In this document: piece after piece, positions 43,271-51,673 of the stretch
How the letters are laid out: each line of letters starts with the position of its first letter
Position numbering within the stretch: the first letter of the stretch is position 1
Assembly: GCF_022482365.1 (NCBI RefSeq)
Contig: NZ_JAKVPE010000001.1
Coordinates: 1,302,001-1,366,000, forward strand
Source: Limosilactobacillus sp.
GTDB taxonomy: Bacteria; Bacillota; Bacilli; Lactobacillales; Lactobacillaceae
Length of the DNA: 64,000 bases
Reading direction: 5' to 3'
Notes under the pieces: generated by a model
The model's database searches: none
Seen by the model: the letters and a program-made list of their open reading frames with translations, nothing else
What the model was told of the DNA's origin: nothing
Made by a program: the position numbers and the translations under genes

Positions 43271-43456
43271 ATGGACAATTTGAGTGACTTAGCTCGCGAA
43301 TTAATCAACTTTGAGCGTGAAAACGACTTAAACGATAACGAAGTTGCTTTTGGAAGTCACCTATCCGTTGAACGGGTACACGACATTAAGTCAGCTAACT
43401 CTGCGGCGACTTCGGAAGAAACCGAATTGCTCCAACGGTTTATGCAAAGCAAATAA
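43271..43456 (+). CDS. Small conserved lactobacillus protein
   Basis: A 61-residue acidic helical protein. The central part (LNDNEVAFGSHLSVERVHDI) has the spacing of a small helix-turn-helix, like a short phage-repressor fold, but lacks flanking helices. It resembles the uncharacterised family named after LBP_cg2779 of L. plantarum, from memory. AAGGAGG precedes the ATG perfectly, a good promoter lies upstream and a strong bidirectional terminator follows, so it is an expressed monocistronic gene. Possible DNA-binding role is inference. Confidence 0.82.
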   Translation: MDNLSDLARELINFERENDLNDNEVAFGSHLSVERVHDIKSANSAATSEETELLQRFMQSK

Positions 43457-43460
43457 CCAT

Positions 43461-43505
43461 AAAAGAAAAGCGACTGTGATTTGAAATCACAGTCGCTTTT
43501 CTTTT
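43461..43505. terminator. Intrinsic terminator, bidirectional
   Basis: Long perfect arms ending GCGACTGTGATTT / AAATCACAGTCGC flanked by AAAAGAAAA and TTTTCTTTT, between convergent genes. Confidence 0.93.
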
Positions 43506-44445
43506 ATGATCGATAGAACTTCACCGGCACCACAACCGACGCCACTTTTTCCTGGGGTTTCGCGATTCGCTGCAGCAAGGTCTTGATCAGCTGCGCGCTC
43601 AGTTCGCCAATTGGCTGAATGACGGTCGGCAATTCAGGGGCAACCTGGCGAATCAGCTTCGAGCCATCGTAGCCCGTAATGCGGAAGTCCTGGTTCATCC
43701 GCAGCCCCGCCTGACGGTAAATATTGATGATCTCCAGGGCCTGAACATCGTTGGAGGCAACCACACCGTCGTAGATTCCTGGAAAGACATCCTGAAGCTG
43801 GCTCTTGTTAATGTCGATCGGGTCAAAGCTGCGGCCCTGCTGGCTCAGGTAGTCCACGACCCCCTGCAGCCGGTTGACCGTCGGCGAAACGGATTGGTCT
43901 TCGTCAACGATCACCGCAAGCCGCTTAACGTTATGATCCAGCAAGTACTTGGCCGCCAGTTGACCACCCCGGTAGCTGTCGGCCGAAACGATTGGAATAT
44001 TGTCAGCCAGGTACCGGTCAAAGGACACGATTGGGGCCGTTATCTGATGATATTCATCAATCCCCAAATTATGGGAACCAGAAATAATGCCGTCTACCTG
44101 GTTGGCCATCAGCATGTTGAGGTAATCGTGCTCGATCTCCGGATTTTCCGCCGAGGAGGCAATGATCGCCTTGTAGCCCTTGGTAAACAGCTGGCGTTCA
44201 AGCTCGTTAACCAGCTCAGCAAAGAACGGATTGATCAGGTTAGGGAAAATCAGGCCGATAAATTGGGACGGTTTCCCCTGCATGGCCCGGGCCAGTGCGT
44301 TGGGTTGATAGTTCAACTGCCGCATTGCCGCGTGAACCTTTTTTATCGTTTTTTCGCTCAATGAACCGTAGTTGTTGATCACCCGTGAGACCGTCGTCAC
44401 TGATACGCCGGCCACCCTGGCAACATCGCTTAGCTTTGCGACCAT
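43504..44445 (-). CDS. LacI family transcriptional regulator (ScrR-like)
   Basis: A 313-residue LacI regulator: helix-turn-helix (KLSDVARVAGVSVTTVSRVI), hinge NNYGSLSEKTIKKVHAAMRQ, effector domain (FIGLIFPNLINPFFAEL; VASNDVQALEIINIY; DFRITGYDGSKLI). The YGSLSEKT hinge resembles sucrose-operon repressors. The ATG at 44445 gives a family-typical start; the open frame 96 bases upstream has no ribosome site. No sugar gene is adjacent, so the target operon is elsewhere. Repeats of TGTTWA in its upstream region (44470-44489) may be an autoregulatory site (weak). Confidence 0.85.
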   Translation of the reverse strand: MVAKLSDVARVAGVSVTTVSRVINNYGSLSEKTIKKVHAAMRQLNYQPNALARAMQGKPSQFIGLIFPNLINPFFAELVNELERQLFTKGYKAIIASSAENPEIEHDYLNMLMANQVDGIISGSHNLGIDEYHQITAPIVSFDRYLADNIPIVSADSYRGGQLAAKYLLDHNVKRLAVIVDEDQSVSPTVNRLQGVVDYLSQQGRSFDPIDINKSQLQDVFPGIYDGVVASNDVQALEIINIYRQAGLRMNQDFRITGYDGSKLIRQVAPELPTVIQPIGELSAQLIKTLLQRIAKPQEKVASVVVPVKFYRS

Positions 44446-44806
44446 AGAAACAATCCCGTTCCTTTCGTTTGTTAATTGTTTAATGTTAAAAACTTTATTA
44501 TTATAACCCATCTTTACCACTAGGACAGGCTTTTCACCCAATTAATATGCTAATTATTTCATTCGTTAAAGATTTGTTTGGGATCCATTCTGATTGCAAT
44601 TAGCCAGTAAAGCTTGCTGCAACGGACGAAATCCACTTAATAATATAATATTTCTTATTTTAGCATCAAAGCTAAATTGACGTTTTACCTAATAAATGTT
44701 ACTTTGATACTAGCTGAAATCTTAATAAGTTCTTAAATATTTTCACCAAAACTTATGAATTTATTTATTAACCTTCAAGTTTGTTTTATAAAGGGAGTTC
44801 GTGCCA
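44446..44806. other. AT-rich intergenic region upstream of the autolysin gene
   Basis: About 360 bases without a gene, markedly AT-richer than the surroundings. Near 44470-44489 it holds TGTTAA / TGTTTAA / TGTTAA repeats close to the divergent regulator start. Toward the autolysin, TTGACG at about 44677 could be a -35 with a weak -10, and AAAGGGAG (44790s) is the autolysin ribosome site. Long untranslated regions are common for cell-wall hydrolase genes; I see no clear hairpin. Confidence 0.6.
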
Positions 44807-46624
44807 ATGAATCGTCAAGAATCAACCAATGTGACCACTCGTTTCAAAATGTATAAAAGCGGCCGTAAATGGATGTTTGCCGGCATCACCGCTCTCACCA
44901 TGCTGACTGCTACTGGTGCAGTTGCCCACGCCGATAATCAAAGCCAATCCGTTCAGAGCCAATCAGCCGTCGCCGAAGTCACCAGTTCTGCCACCAGCGA
45001 TAATTCCAGTGCGGCAAGCGACAGCAGCTCCGTAACAATCAGCGCTGCTAGTGCTGCGGCCTCATCTGCCAATTCAGCGGTTCCATCCGCCGCCAGCGCT
45101 TCTTCAAATTCGGCCAGCACCAGCAATGCCGCCCCGGCTGGGTCCGCTTCCGCAAGCCAGGCCACAGTCGCTAGCGCATCAGCCAAGGCCGTTAACGCCG
45201 CCACTAGTCAGCAGCAGACCACGACTGATCTGAATAGTCTCCACTTCAGCAATAATGCCCGTTCTCAGCAATTCATCGAGAGCGTGGCTGCGGGAGCCGT
45301 TCAGGGCTGGAGCAAATACAAGGTCCTGCCGTCAATTACCGTTGCCCAGGCAATCCTCGAAAGTGGCTGGGGCCAGTCGTCGCTATCGACAAGTGCTCAC
45401 AACCTTTTCGGGATCAAGGGGTCCTATAACGGTCATTCAGTAACTATGCGGACGCGGGAGGTCTATGGTGGCCGCAGCGTCTACATCAATGACAATTTCC
45501 GGGCTTACGCCAATAACTCCGAATCCGTTGAAGATCACGGGAACTTCTTAGCCAGCAACCGGCGTTACAATAACCTGATCGGTGACACCAACTACGTCTC
45601 CGTTGCCAACAAGCTGCGCCAGGACGGGTACGCCACCGACCCAAGCTATGCTCAATCCTTGATTAAGCTGGTCCAGACTTACAACCTTACCCAGCTCGAT
45701 GCCGTTGCCCTGTCCGGTCACGCGGTTGTCAACAATTCACAGGAGGAAACCTCTACCAAGGCAACAGCCGGAACAACGACCAACAATGCTACCACCAACG
45801 GGGGAACCAATTACTACACCGTTCAACGTGGTGACACCCTCTCCGCGATCGCTAGTCGCTTCTCAACTACGGTTAACACCTTGGCAAACCTGAATGACAT
45901 TCAAAACGTCAACCGGATTTACATCGGGCAGCGCCTCCTGGTTCACCAAAACGAGACAAGTACGCAGCAGAGTCAGCAAGCAACAACCACCACGGGCTCC
46001 ACTACCACTACCCAGTCGCAGACGCAGAATACCCAACAGACGACCACGTCCGTTTCCTCATACACGGTTCAGCGTGGCGACACTCTGTCCGGCATTGCCG
46101 CCAAGTTCAACACCACTTACACTGCTCTGGCACAGATCAATCACCTAACGAACCCGAACCGAATCTACATCGGCCAACAGTTGCAGCTGCGGGCACAGTC
46201 AAGTAAAACTACTACCAGCAGTACGCAAGCGGCGGCAACCAGCAGCTCGCACCAAACGACCACCAGCAGTTCAACGGCTGCTACCTACACGGTCAAGAGC
46301 GGTGACACCCTTTCTGCGATTGCCGCCAAGTTCAATACTAACTATGAGCAACTGGCTCAACTAAACGGCATTTCAAACCCGAACCGGATTTACGTTGGGC
46401 AACGGCTGCAAGTTCAGACTAGCAGTCAATCGACAACGTCCTCGTCCCGTTACCGACTTGCCGCTAATAGCCGCACGAACAGCACTGGCAGCTACACCGT
46501 TCAGAGCGGCGATTCCTTGTCAAAGATCGCAGCCCACTATGGTATTAGCTGGCGGACATTGGCTTCCAAGAACCAGCTGCAAAGTCCATACATCATCTAC
46601 GTTGGTCAAAAGCTAGCTCTCTAA
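44807..46624 (+). CDS. Secreted LysM N-acetylglucosaminidase (GH73 autolysin)
   Basis: A 605-residue exported peptidoglycan hydrolase. Order: signal peptide of the KxYKxGKxW type ([15 protein letters not shown], cleaved after AVAHA); a Ser/Ala-rich stretch (about 45-140) that may be glycosylated; GH73 glucosaminidase domain with catalytic Glu in [16 protein letters not shown]; then four LysM repeats ([52 protein letters not shown]) joined by Ser/Thr/Gln linkers. The LysMs anchor it noncovalently to peptidoglycan. The start is the ATG at 44807 with AAGGGAG 9 bases upstream. It should act in cell separation or wall turnover. Single-gene transcript. Confidence 0.95.
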   Translation: MNRQESTNVTTRFKMYKSGRKWMFAGITALTMLTATGAVAHADNQSQSVQSQSAVAEVTSSATSDNSSAASDSSSVTISAASAAASSANSAVPSAASASSNSASTSNAAPAGSASASQATVASASAKAVNAATSQQQTTTDLNSLHFSNNARSQQFIESVAAGAVQGWSKYKVLPSITVAQAILESGWGQSSLSTSAHNLFGIKGSYNGHSVTMRTREVYGGRSVYINDNFRAYANNSESVEDHGNFLASNRRYNNLIGDTNYVSVANKLRQDGYATDPSYAQSLIKLVQTYNLTQLDAVALSGHAVVNNSQEETSTKATAGTTTNNATTNGGTNYYTVQRGDTLSAIASRFSTTVNTLANLNDIQNVNRIYIGQRLLVHQNETSTQQSQQATTTTGSTTTTQSQTQNTQQTTTSVSSYTVQRGDTLSGIAAKFNTTYTALAQINHLTNPNRIYIGQQLQLRAQSSKTTTSSTQAAATSSSHQTTTSSSTAATYTVKSGDTLSAIAAKFNTNYEQLAQLNGISNPNRIYVGQRLQVQTSSQSTTSSSRYRLAANSRTNSTGSYTVQSGDSLSKIAAHYGISWRTLASKNQLQSPYIIYVGQKLAL

Positions 46625-46634
46625 TAACAACCTC

Positions 46635-46670
46635 AAAAAGCAAAAGTTTTTACACACTTTTGCTTTTTTT
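46635..46670 (+). terminator. Intrinsic terminator
   Basis: AAAAGCAAAAGT / ACTTTTGCTTTT hairpin followed by Ts directly after the autolysin stop. Confidence 0.88.
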
Positions 46671-46750
46671 AGTTTAAAATCTTAAAATAAAGGTATCTTG
46701 AGAATGTTAACGCTTTAAAATAACGCAACAGATAGAAAGTACGTGATCCA

Positions 46751-47068
46751 ATGCCAGTTCGTAGTATTAACCAAGTTCCCCACCTCACAGAAGTCAGTCA
46801 GCTTTTCAAAATCCTGGGCAACCCGAAACGACTGCAGCTGCTCTACCTGCTGATTCAGCATTCAATGAGCGTTACGGAGATCAGTGAAAGCCTTAACTGG
46901 GAACAGTCTGGCGTGTCACACCAACTTCAGCTGCTGCGCAAGTATAACCTGGTCCAGCAGCGCCGAAAGGGAAAGGTCGTCATCTACCACCTCGACGATC
47001 CACAGGTGGTGGTCCTGATCGCTGACGTCCTCAGCCACGCAGAACGAATTGTTACCAGTGAGCATTAA
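46751..47068 (+). CDS. ArsR/SmtB family metalloregulator (CzrA-like)
   Basis: A 105-residue winged-helix repressor: ILGNPKRLQLLYLL opens the DNA-binding domain, recognition helix MSVTEISESLNWEQSGVSHQ, wing RRKGKVVIYHLDD, and a C-terminal alpha-5 helix containing Asp and His (LDDPQVVVLIADVLSHAERI). The D/H arrangement resembles the zinc/cobalt site of CzrA, but only one HxxH-like ligand pair is partly visible. Metal dependence is inferred. No efflux gene is adjacent, so its target lies elsewhere or it autoregulates. Terminator follows. Confidence 0.88.
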   Translation: MPVRSINQVPHLTEVSQLFKILGNPKRLQLLYLLIQHSMSVTEISESLNWEQSGVSHQLQLLRKYNLVQQRRKGKVVIYHLDDPQVVVLIADVLSHAERIVTSEH

Positions 47069-47071
47069 TTA

Positions 47072-47104
47072 AAAAAGGAGACTGGGAATTATCCCAGCCT
47101 CTTT
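47072..47104 (+). terminator. Intrinsic terminator
   Basis: GACTGGGA / TCCCAGCC hairpin flanked by AAAAAAGGA and CTCTTT, right after the ArsR gene. Confidence 0.8.
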
Positions 47105-47136
47105 GCCGTTATATAGCTATAAATGCTACAGCGCGG

Positions 47137-47237
47137 TAGCTGGCTGGATTCCGAACGTTGATAAATCAACGTCCGGAACGCCTAGCCAGCCTCGCGGGGG
47201 TGGGAAGACGAACTCGCAAGCGAGTTCTGTCCCACTC
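47137..47237. other. Intergenic element with two strong hairpins
   Basis: Hairpin A: CTGGCT/AGCCAG enclosing CCG-ACGTTGA and TCAACGT-CCGG (about 47140-47189). Hairpin B: GTGGGA (47200-47205) with GAACTCGC (47210-47217) pairing GCGAGTTC and TCCCAC (47220-47235). Located between convergent ArsR and small hypothetical genes. The two-hairpin layout suggests an RNA or mobile remnant; not the same sequence as the repeat family above. Confidence 0.6.
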
Positions 47238-47263
47238 CCTTTGTGTGCCCTGCCAGCTTGTAA

Positions 47264-47506
47264 TTAAATAAACTTTAACTGAAAGTCTTCCTTGCTCAAG
47301 ACATCGTCGACCGTTAACTGTTCGCCATCGTGAAAGTGAGTTTGGTCGAGATAAAAGCCTGGGTGAGCATGCCCATAAAACTTAAAATTATACATTGGTG
47401 CCGAATCATTCGTTTCAATCCGCATGATTCCTTGTGTTCGATCGGAGCAACTAACCGTCTGTGTCTTGCCATTGTCATGAACGTAAACTATCGTCACTTT
47501 TAACAC
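47264..47506 (-). CDS. Small hypothetical protein
   Basis: An 80-residue soluble protein with a beta-rich N-terminus (LKVTIVYVHDNGKTQTVSC) and several His (GHAHPGFYLDQTHFHDGE) that could bind a metal, though no known motif matches. GGAGGT precedes the ATG and a terminator follows. It lies next to an ArsR regulator gene but in convergent orientation. Function unknown. Confidence 0.72.
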   Translation of the reverse strand: MLKVTIVYVHDNGKTQTVSCSDRTQGIMRIETNDSAPMYNFKFYGHAHPGFYLDQTHFHDGEQLTVDDVLSKEDFQLKFI

Positions 47507-47602
47507 CTCCGTCTTAATTATACCCCTATTTTGGTCTGCCTAATTAAATTTTAACCTTGATATGCACTTATTATACTTTTTATCGCTAAATGACCAATTA
47601 AT

Positions 47603-47646
47603 AAAGCATCCCAGTAGAATCAGCATTGACCCTACTGGGATGCTTT
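47603..47646. terminator. Intrinsic terminator
   Basis: Perfect arms AAAGCATCCCAGTAG / CTACTGGGATGCTTT with a 14-base loop, after the ABC exporter stop on the minus strand. Confidence 0.92.
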
Positions 47647-47659
47647 AACTGTAATTAAT

Positions 47660-49639
47660 TTAGTCTGCCGCTAGGGCATCAATTGGGTTCAGCTTGGCCG
47701 CCCGCCGTGCTGGCAAGAGGGCCGCAATGAACGAAATGACGATGGCAATCACGAAGGCAAAGATAATGTTGCCACCGGTGATTTGCACGATGTTGTACTT
47801 AATCAGGCCGTAGAGGGCGTGGTTGAGAATCAGGGTCACGACCAGTGCCAGCACCACCGCCAGCACAGCCGAAAAGAGGCCGATCAGTATTGATTCGGAG
47901 GTGAACAGGCGCCGAATGTCTTGTTTTCGTTCACCCAGGGCACGCAGGATCCCAATTTCCTTGGTCCGCTCGGAAACCGACATGTACATCGTCACGATGA
48001 TCATCAGCGCGGATACCAGGAGCGAAATTCCGGCGATAGCCGCCAGAACGGTCGAGGCCAGGTGAACATAGGTGTTGACCGTCTTCAGGACGGAGCCAAC
48101 GGTAATGGCGCCCAGCACACGTTTGTTGTTATTATCGCGCATGTTGTCGATCCGGTTGGCAACCGTCTGGACCTGGTCAAGGTTCTTCACGATGACGGCT
48201 GCATAGTTGGCGGTAGTGGTCCCGCCCCCGGACTTCAGCAGGTTCTTCATTGTTGTCGCGTTCAGCGCGGTCGAAGCACTGGCCCCGTCCGCAATTCCGC
48301 TCACCCGAACGTCACCGGCGATCTGGACCGGCTTACCCGCTTTATCAACCCAGGTAAACGACAGGTGGACCTTCTTGCCGATCAGCTGCCGGTACTTTTT
48401 AGCACTGCTCAGCTGAATGGCCTGCTGCTTGGTCAGCAAAATTTCATTATTCCCCGGACGGTGGCCTTTCTTGATCGAATTTGTCGTGATGGAGTGGTTC
48501 CAGGTGGTCAGGTTGGTCCCGCTCTGCTGCAGCTGCTTATAGGAAAGGCGGAAGCCCGGCACCATTACCCCGGGTTCAACGGTCGAGACGCCCTTCATTT
48601 TCTTCAGGCGGTCAATGTTGTGTTGGCTGATGAACATCGACTGCGGATCAGCCGACATATTTTGCATCGATGACCGCAACTGGTCCTGGCTCATCTTCTT
48701 TCCACTGACGTTACGGAAGACCGTCACCGCCCGTGGGTTGGCCAGGCTGTTGACCTGGTCCTGAATATAGCCATTGATCCCGTTGCCCAGGCCGCTAAAC
48801 AGGATCACCGCGAAGATCCCGATCGCCGTCCCCAGCATGATCAGCGAGTTACGCCAAAAGTTGTACATCAAGTGCTTAAAGGCCGTACGGTAGCTCGCCG
48901 CTGCCGGCAGCACCCGGGCCGCAATGTGAGTGGGATGCTCTGGCAACGGATAGGTCGGCCGGAGCTGCTGGTCGCCGTCGATCTTACCATCCGCCAGGTG
49001 AACGATCCGGGTCCCGTGGTCGGCAACTTCTTGGGAGTGGGTCACGGCAATCACGAGCTTACCGTCCTTAGCAATGTTATCAAGCAGGGCCAGCACCTCT
49101 TGGGTGTTCTGCGAATCCAGGGCCCCGGTTGGTTCGTCGGCAATGATGATTTGCGGATCGCTGGCCAGCGCCCGGGCGATCGCCACTCGCTGCTTCTGAC
49201 CCCCGGAGAGGTGGTTCGGGTGCTTGTCAACCTGGTCGGCCAGTCCCACCTTGTCGAGCAATTGAAGGGCCCGCTTCTTTCGGGCGTCACGGTCCAGGTC
49301 GGTCATGTCGAGGGCAATCAGAACATTGTCCAAAACCGTCAGGTGGGAAATCAAATTGTAGGATTGATAAATGTAGCCCACCGTGGAACGACGGTAATTA
49401 TCCAGCTGCTTTTCCTTATGGTGGTCAAGCAGCTGCCCGTTGACTAGGACCTCCCCCGTAAAGTTACGATCCAGGCCACCGATAATGTTCATCAAGGTTG
49501 ATTTCCCACCACCGGACTCACCGAGGATCGAAACAAACTCCCCCCGGTCAAAGCGAAGACTGATTCCGTTCAAAACTGGGAAAGCCTGCTTGTCCAGGTA
49601 GTATGACTTATGGATATCTTTTAATTCTAAAAAGGCCAT
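47660..49639 (-). CDS. ABC transporter, ATPase-permease fusion (MacB type)
   Basis: A 659-residue fused exporter. Residues 1-220: ATPase with Walker A (LGESGGGKSTLMNIIG), signature (HLSGGQKQRVAIARAL), Walker B ([12 protein letters not shown]). Residues 265-659: MacB-like permease with one N-terminal span, a long extracellular domain and three C-terminal spans including the FtsX signature (MYMSVSERTKEIGILRALG). This layout is that of macrolide/peptide exporters and is often linked to antimicrobial peptide resistance. It follows hrtBA by about 118 bases; with its own ribosome site it may be a separate transcript. Substrate not inferable. Confidence 0.92.
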   Translation of the reverse strand: MAFLELKDIHKSYYLDKQAFPVLNGISLRFDRGEFVSILGESGGGKSTLMNIIGGLDRNFTGEVLVNGQLLDHHKEKQLDNYRRSTVGYIYQSYNLISHLTVLDNVLIALDMTDLDRDARKKRALQLLDKVGLADQVDKHPNHLSGGQKQRVAIARALASDPQIIIADEPTGALDSQNTQEVLALLDNIAKDGKLVIAVTHSQEVADHGTRIVHLADGKIDGDQQLRPTYPLPEHPTHIAARVLPAAASYRTAFKHLMYNFWRNSLIMLGTAIGIFAVILFSGLGNGINGYIQDQVNSLANPRAVTVFRNVSGKKMSQDQLRSSMQNMSADPQSMFISQHNIDRLKKMKGVSTVEPGVMVPGFRLSYKQLQQSGTNLTTWNHSITTNSIKKGHRPGNNEILLTKQQAIQLSSAKKYRQLIGKKVHLSFTWVDKAGKPVQIAGDVRVSGIADGASASTALNATTMKNLLKSGGGTTTANYAAVIVKNLDQVQTVANRIDNMRDNNNKRVLGAITVGSVLKTVNTYVHLASTVLAAIAGISLLVSALMIIVTMYMSVSERTKEIGILRALGERKQDIRRLFTSESILIGLFSAVLAVVLALVVTLILNHALYGLIKYNIVQITGGNIIFAFVIAIVISFIAALLPARRAAKLNPIDALAAD

Positions 49640-49757
49640 TGCTTTCTCCTTTAACTCCCTACTTGTACTAGATAAGGTTAATTATAACAACTTACCGCCA
49701 GTCGGTGCATTCACCGCTACCGCTCTTTAAGAATTATTAAAATTTCCCGGGAAATAA

Positions 49758-50429
49758 TCACTCGGCCTGAAGGTGGCCATCTAACAACTGGTAGGTGTGA
49801 TCGGCAAACTCCCGCAGGCGCAGGTCATGGGTGACCACGATTACCGCTTTATTGTGGGCCGTGGCCATTTCCCGCAGCAGCCGGCCAACCGCCTTCACCC
49901 GCTCGCTGTCCAGGGCCGCCGTTGGCTCGTCAGCCAGGATGATCTGTGGATTGGCGTACAGCGCCCGTGCCAGGGCCACCCGCTGGTTCTGGCCCCCGGA
50001 GAGTTCTCCCGGATAGTGATTCAGGAGCTGGTCAATTCCCAGCTCCTTCAAGAGCGTGGTTAATTCTTCCTGGGTCAGGTTACCCTGCTTTTTAACCCGG
50101 TCCACCAGCTTAAACTGATCCACCACGTTGAGGTAGGGTAGAAGGTTATAGGACTGCAAAACAAAACCAATCGTCGTCAGCCGCAGCTGGTCACGCTGCT
50201 TGGGTGACTGCTCAGCCAAATTTTGCCCATCAATGAGCACCGTGCCGCTGTCCGGTGTTTGCAGGCCGCCAATGATCGTCAGCAGGGTGCTCTTCCCCGA
50301 TCCCGATGGCCCGAGTATAAGATTCAGCTCGCCCAGGTCCGCACTGAAATTAACGTTATGCAAAACATCAACCCGGCTGAGCCCGGCGCCAAAGGCCTTG
50401 TTGACGTTCGTTAGTTCAATTGCCGCCAT
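49758..50429 (-). CDS. hrtA: HrtA-like heme-efflux ABC ATPase
   Basis: A 223-residue ATPase with Walker A ([16 protein letters not shown]), signature (ELSGGQNQRVALARAL), Walker B (IILADEPTAALD) and H-loop (VIVVTHDLRL). The N-terminus (ELTNVNKAFGAGLSRVDVLH) resembles the HrtA/DevA group. It lies 15 bases after the HrtB-like permease gene. In Lactococcus and Staphylococcus HrtBA pumps out toxic heme. The symbol rests on the partner permease and operator context. Confidence 0.88.
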   Translation of the reverse strand: MAAIELTNVNKAFGAGLSRVDVLHNVNFSADLGELNLILGPSGSGKSTLLTIIGGLQTPDSGTVLIDGQNLAEQSPKQRDQLRLTTIGFVLQSYNLLPYLNVVDQFKLVDRVKKQGNLTQEELTTLLKELGIDQLLNHYPGELSGGQNQRVALARALYANPQIILADEPTAALDSERVKAVGRLLREMATAHNKAVIVVTHDLRLREFADHTYQLLDGHLQAE

Positions 50430-50444
50430 ATTAATCAGCTCCTT

Positions 50445-51524
50445 TCAGTTGTTTAGCGCCGCGACCGGGTCAATCTTGAGGATCATCCTAACCGGCAGCA
50501 AGGCGCCCACCATCCCCAGGGCAACCAGCGCCAGCCCAATTCCGGCAATCGCCGGCCAGCTCATCAGGATCGGCACTTCGGTTGGCATCAGCAGCTGGGT
50601 AATCCAAGTAAAGACGATCCCGCCAATGACCCCGCAGAACATCAAGAGGGCCGCCTGAGCTAAAGTAGCGTTGACCAGGTGCCGGGCAGGAATCCCCTGC
50701 GCCCGGAGTACGGCATAGTTGGCCATCTTTTGCATCGTCAGGATGTAAAGAAAGACCGCGATAATCACCAGGGAGATCACCATCAGGAAGGCGATCATAA
50801 AGGTAAAGGTATTGTTCTGGGCAGTATAGCCAGGAAGCTTGTTGATAAACTGCTTGACCGTTAACCGACTCAGTCCTGGAAAGGCGCTCCCCTTAACGTT
50901 TTGATCCGCCACGACCCCGCTGGCAACTACGGCAGGGCCAACGCCGCGCAGCTTCCGCCAGTTGGCCAGGCTGGTATAGATCACCGGTGCGACGTTGAGC
51001 TTGGCATCCTTGGCAAAGCCGACGATCTTAAATGACTGACCGCCATCGTTTAGGCGGACCCGATCGCCCAGGTGGTAGCCCTGGGCCCGCAGTCCCTGAT
51101 CCACCACGATTTCACGATCATTTTTTGCTTGACGGCCCGCAACCAGGTGCAGGCGCTTTTGGGCAATGAACTGCCGGGAATCCAGGCCAATCAACTGGGC
51201 ATTTTGCTTATGCTTATGAGTACCCGTGGCGCGCGTCAGGACAACCGGCGTCTGACCGACCAGCGCTTCATGCCGATTCAATTTCTGCGGAAGCTGTGCC
51301 TGAGTGATCATCGACTGACTCAGGCTGCCGTTGGCATTCTTATTGAGAAAAACCGTCCGCGTTCCCCAGGAGTTGATGGCGACCTTGTTCTCATTGGCCA
51401 GTCCAAGCATCATCCCCATTAAAATGAACATCAGGTAGGAGACCAACATGATCATGACCGCAATTAGGACGTAGCGGAACTTCTCGTGCTTGATTTCTTT
51501 TAGTGCAAGAAACACCTTTATCAC
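50445..51524 (-). CDS. hrtB: HrtB-like heme-efflux ABC permease
   Basis: A 359-residue FtsX-type permease with a short N-terminal segment typical of HrtB (FLALKEIKHEKFRYVL), one span, a smaller extracellular domain (about 45-230) and three C-terminal spans. It heads the operon and uses a GTG start behind GGAAAGC. Length and the opening motif fit HrtB better than MacB. It probably expels heme or porphyrins; lactobacilli do not make heme but can take it up. The tandem operators at its promoter match the HrtR type. Heme specificity is inference. Confidence 0.85.
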   Translation of the reverse strand: MIKVFLALKEIKHEKFRYVLIAVMIMLVSYLMFILMGMMLGLANENKVAINSWGTRTVFLNKNANGSLSQSMITQAQLPQKLNRHEALVGQTPVVLTRATGTHKHKQNAQLIGLDSRQFIAQKRLHLVAGRQAKNDREIVVDQGLRAQGYHLGDRVRLNDGGQSFKIVGFAKDAKLNVAPVIYTSLANWRKLRGVGPAVVASGVVADQNVKGSAFPGLSRLTVKQFINKLPGYTAQNNTFTFMIAFLMVISLVIIAVFLYILTMQKMANYAVLRAQGIPARHLVNATLAQAALLMFCGVIGGIVFTWITQLLMPTEVPILMSWPAIAGIGLALVALGMVGALLPVRMILKIDPVAALNN

Positions 51525-51546
51525 TTGCTTTCCTTTTATTTAAAAA

Positions 51547-51596
51547 GTGACACCATGTCACCACAAAGTATAAGCGCATTGGTGACACCGTGTCAA
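51547..51596 (-). promoter_or_regulatory. hrtB promoter with tandem HrtR-like operators
   Basis: Two near-identical 15-base dyads: GTGACACCATGTCAC (51547-51561) and GTGACACCGTGTCAA (51582-51596). The second holds the minus-strand -35 TTGACA; TATACT is the -10 after an 18-base spacer; the first dyad lies just downstream of the -10. The pattern TGACAC-N-NTGTCA is that of the TetR-family heme sensor HrtR of Lactococcus (operator recalled as ATGACACAGTGTCAT). No TetR gene is in the window. Confidence 0.8.
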
Positions 51597-51673
51597 CTTT
51601 ACCTATTCGCCATCCTCCCAATCTGCGGTATACTAATTCAATGAATTGTTAATTACTGAGGAGATTTGAACTA

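Noticed and set aside
45820-46620. Repeated DNA inside the autolysin gene considered as a CRISPR or tandem repeat array
   Set aside because: The repeats are LysM coding units of about 40-45 codons with diverged linkers, in frame and of protein origin.
47660-51524. Bacteriocin or lantibiotic immunity/export locus
   Set aside because: No precursor peptide, modification enzyme or two-component system lies near the ABC genes; HrtBA-like identity explains part of them better.
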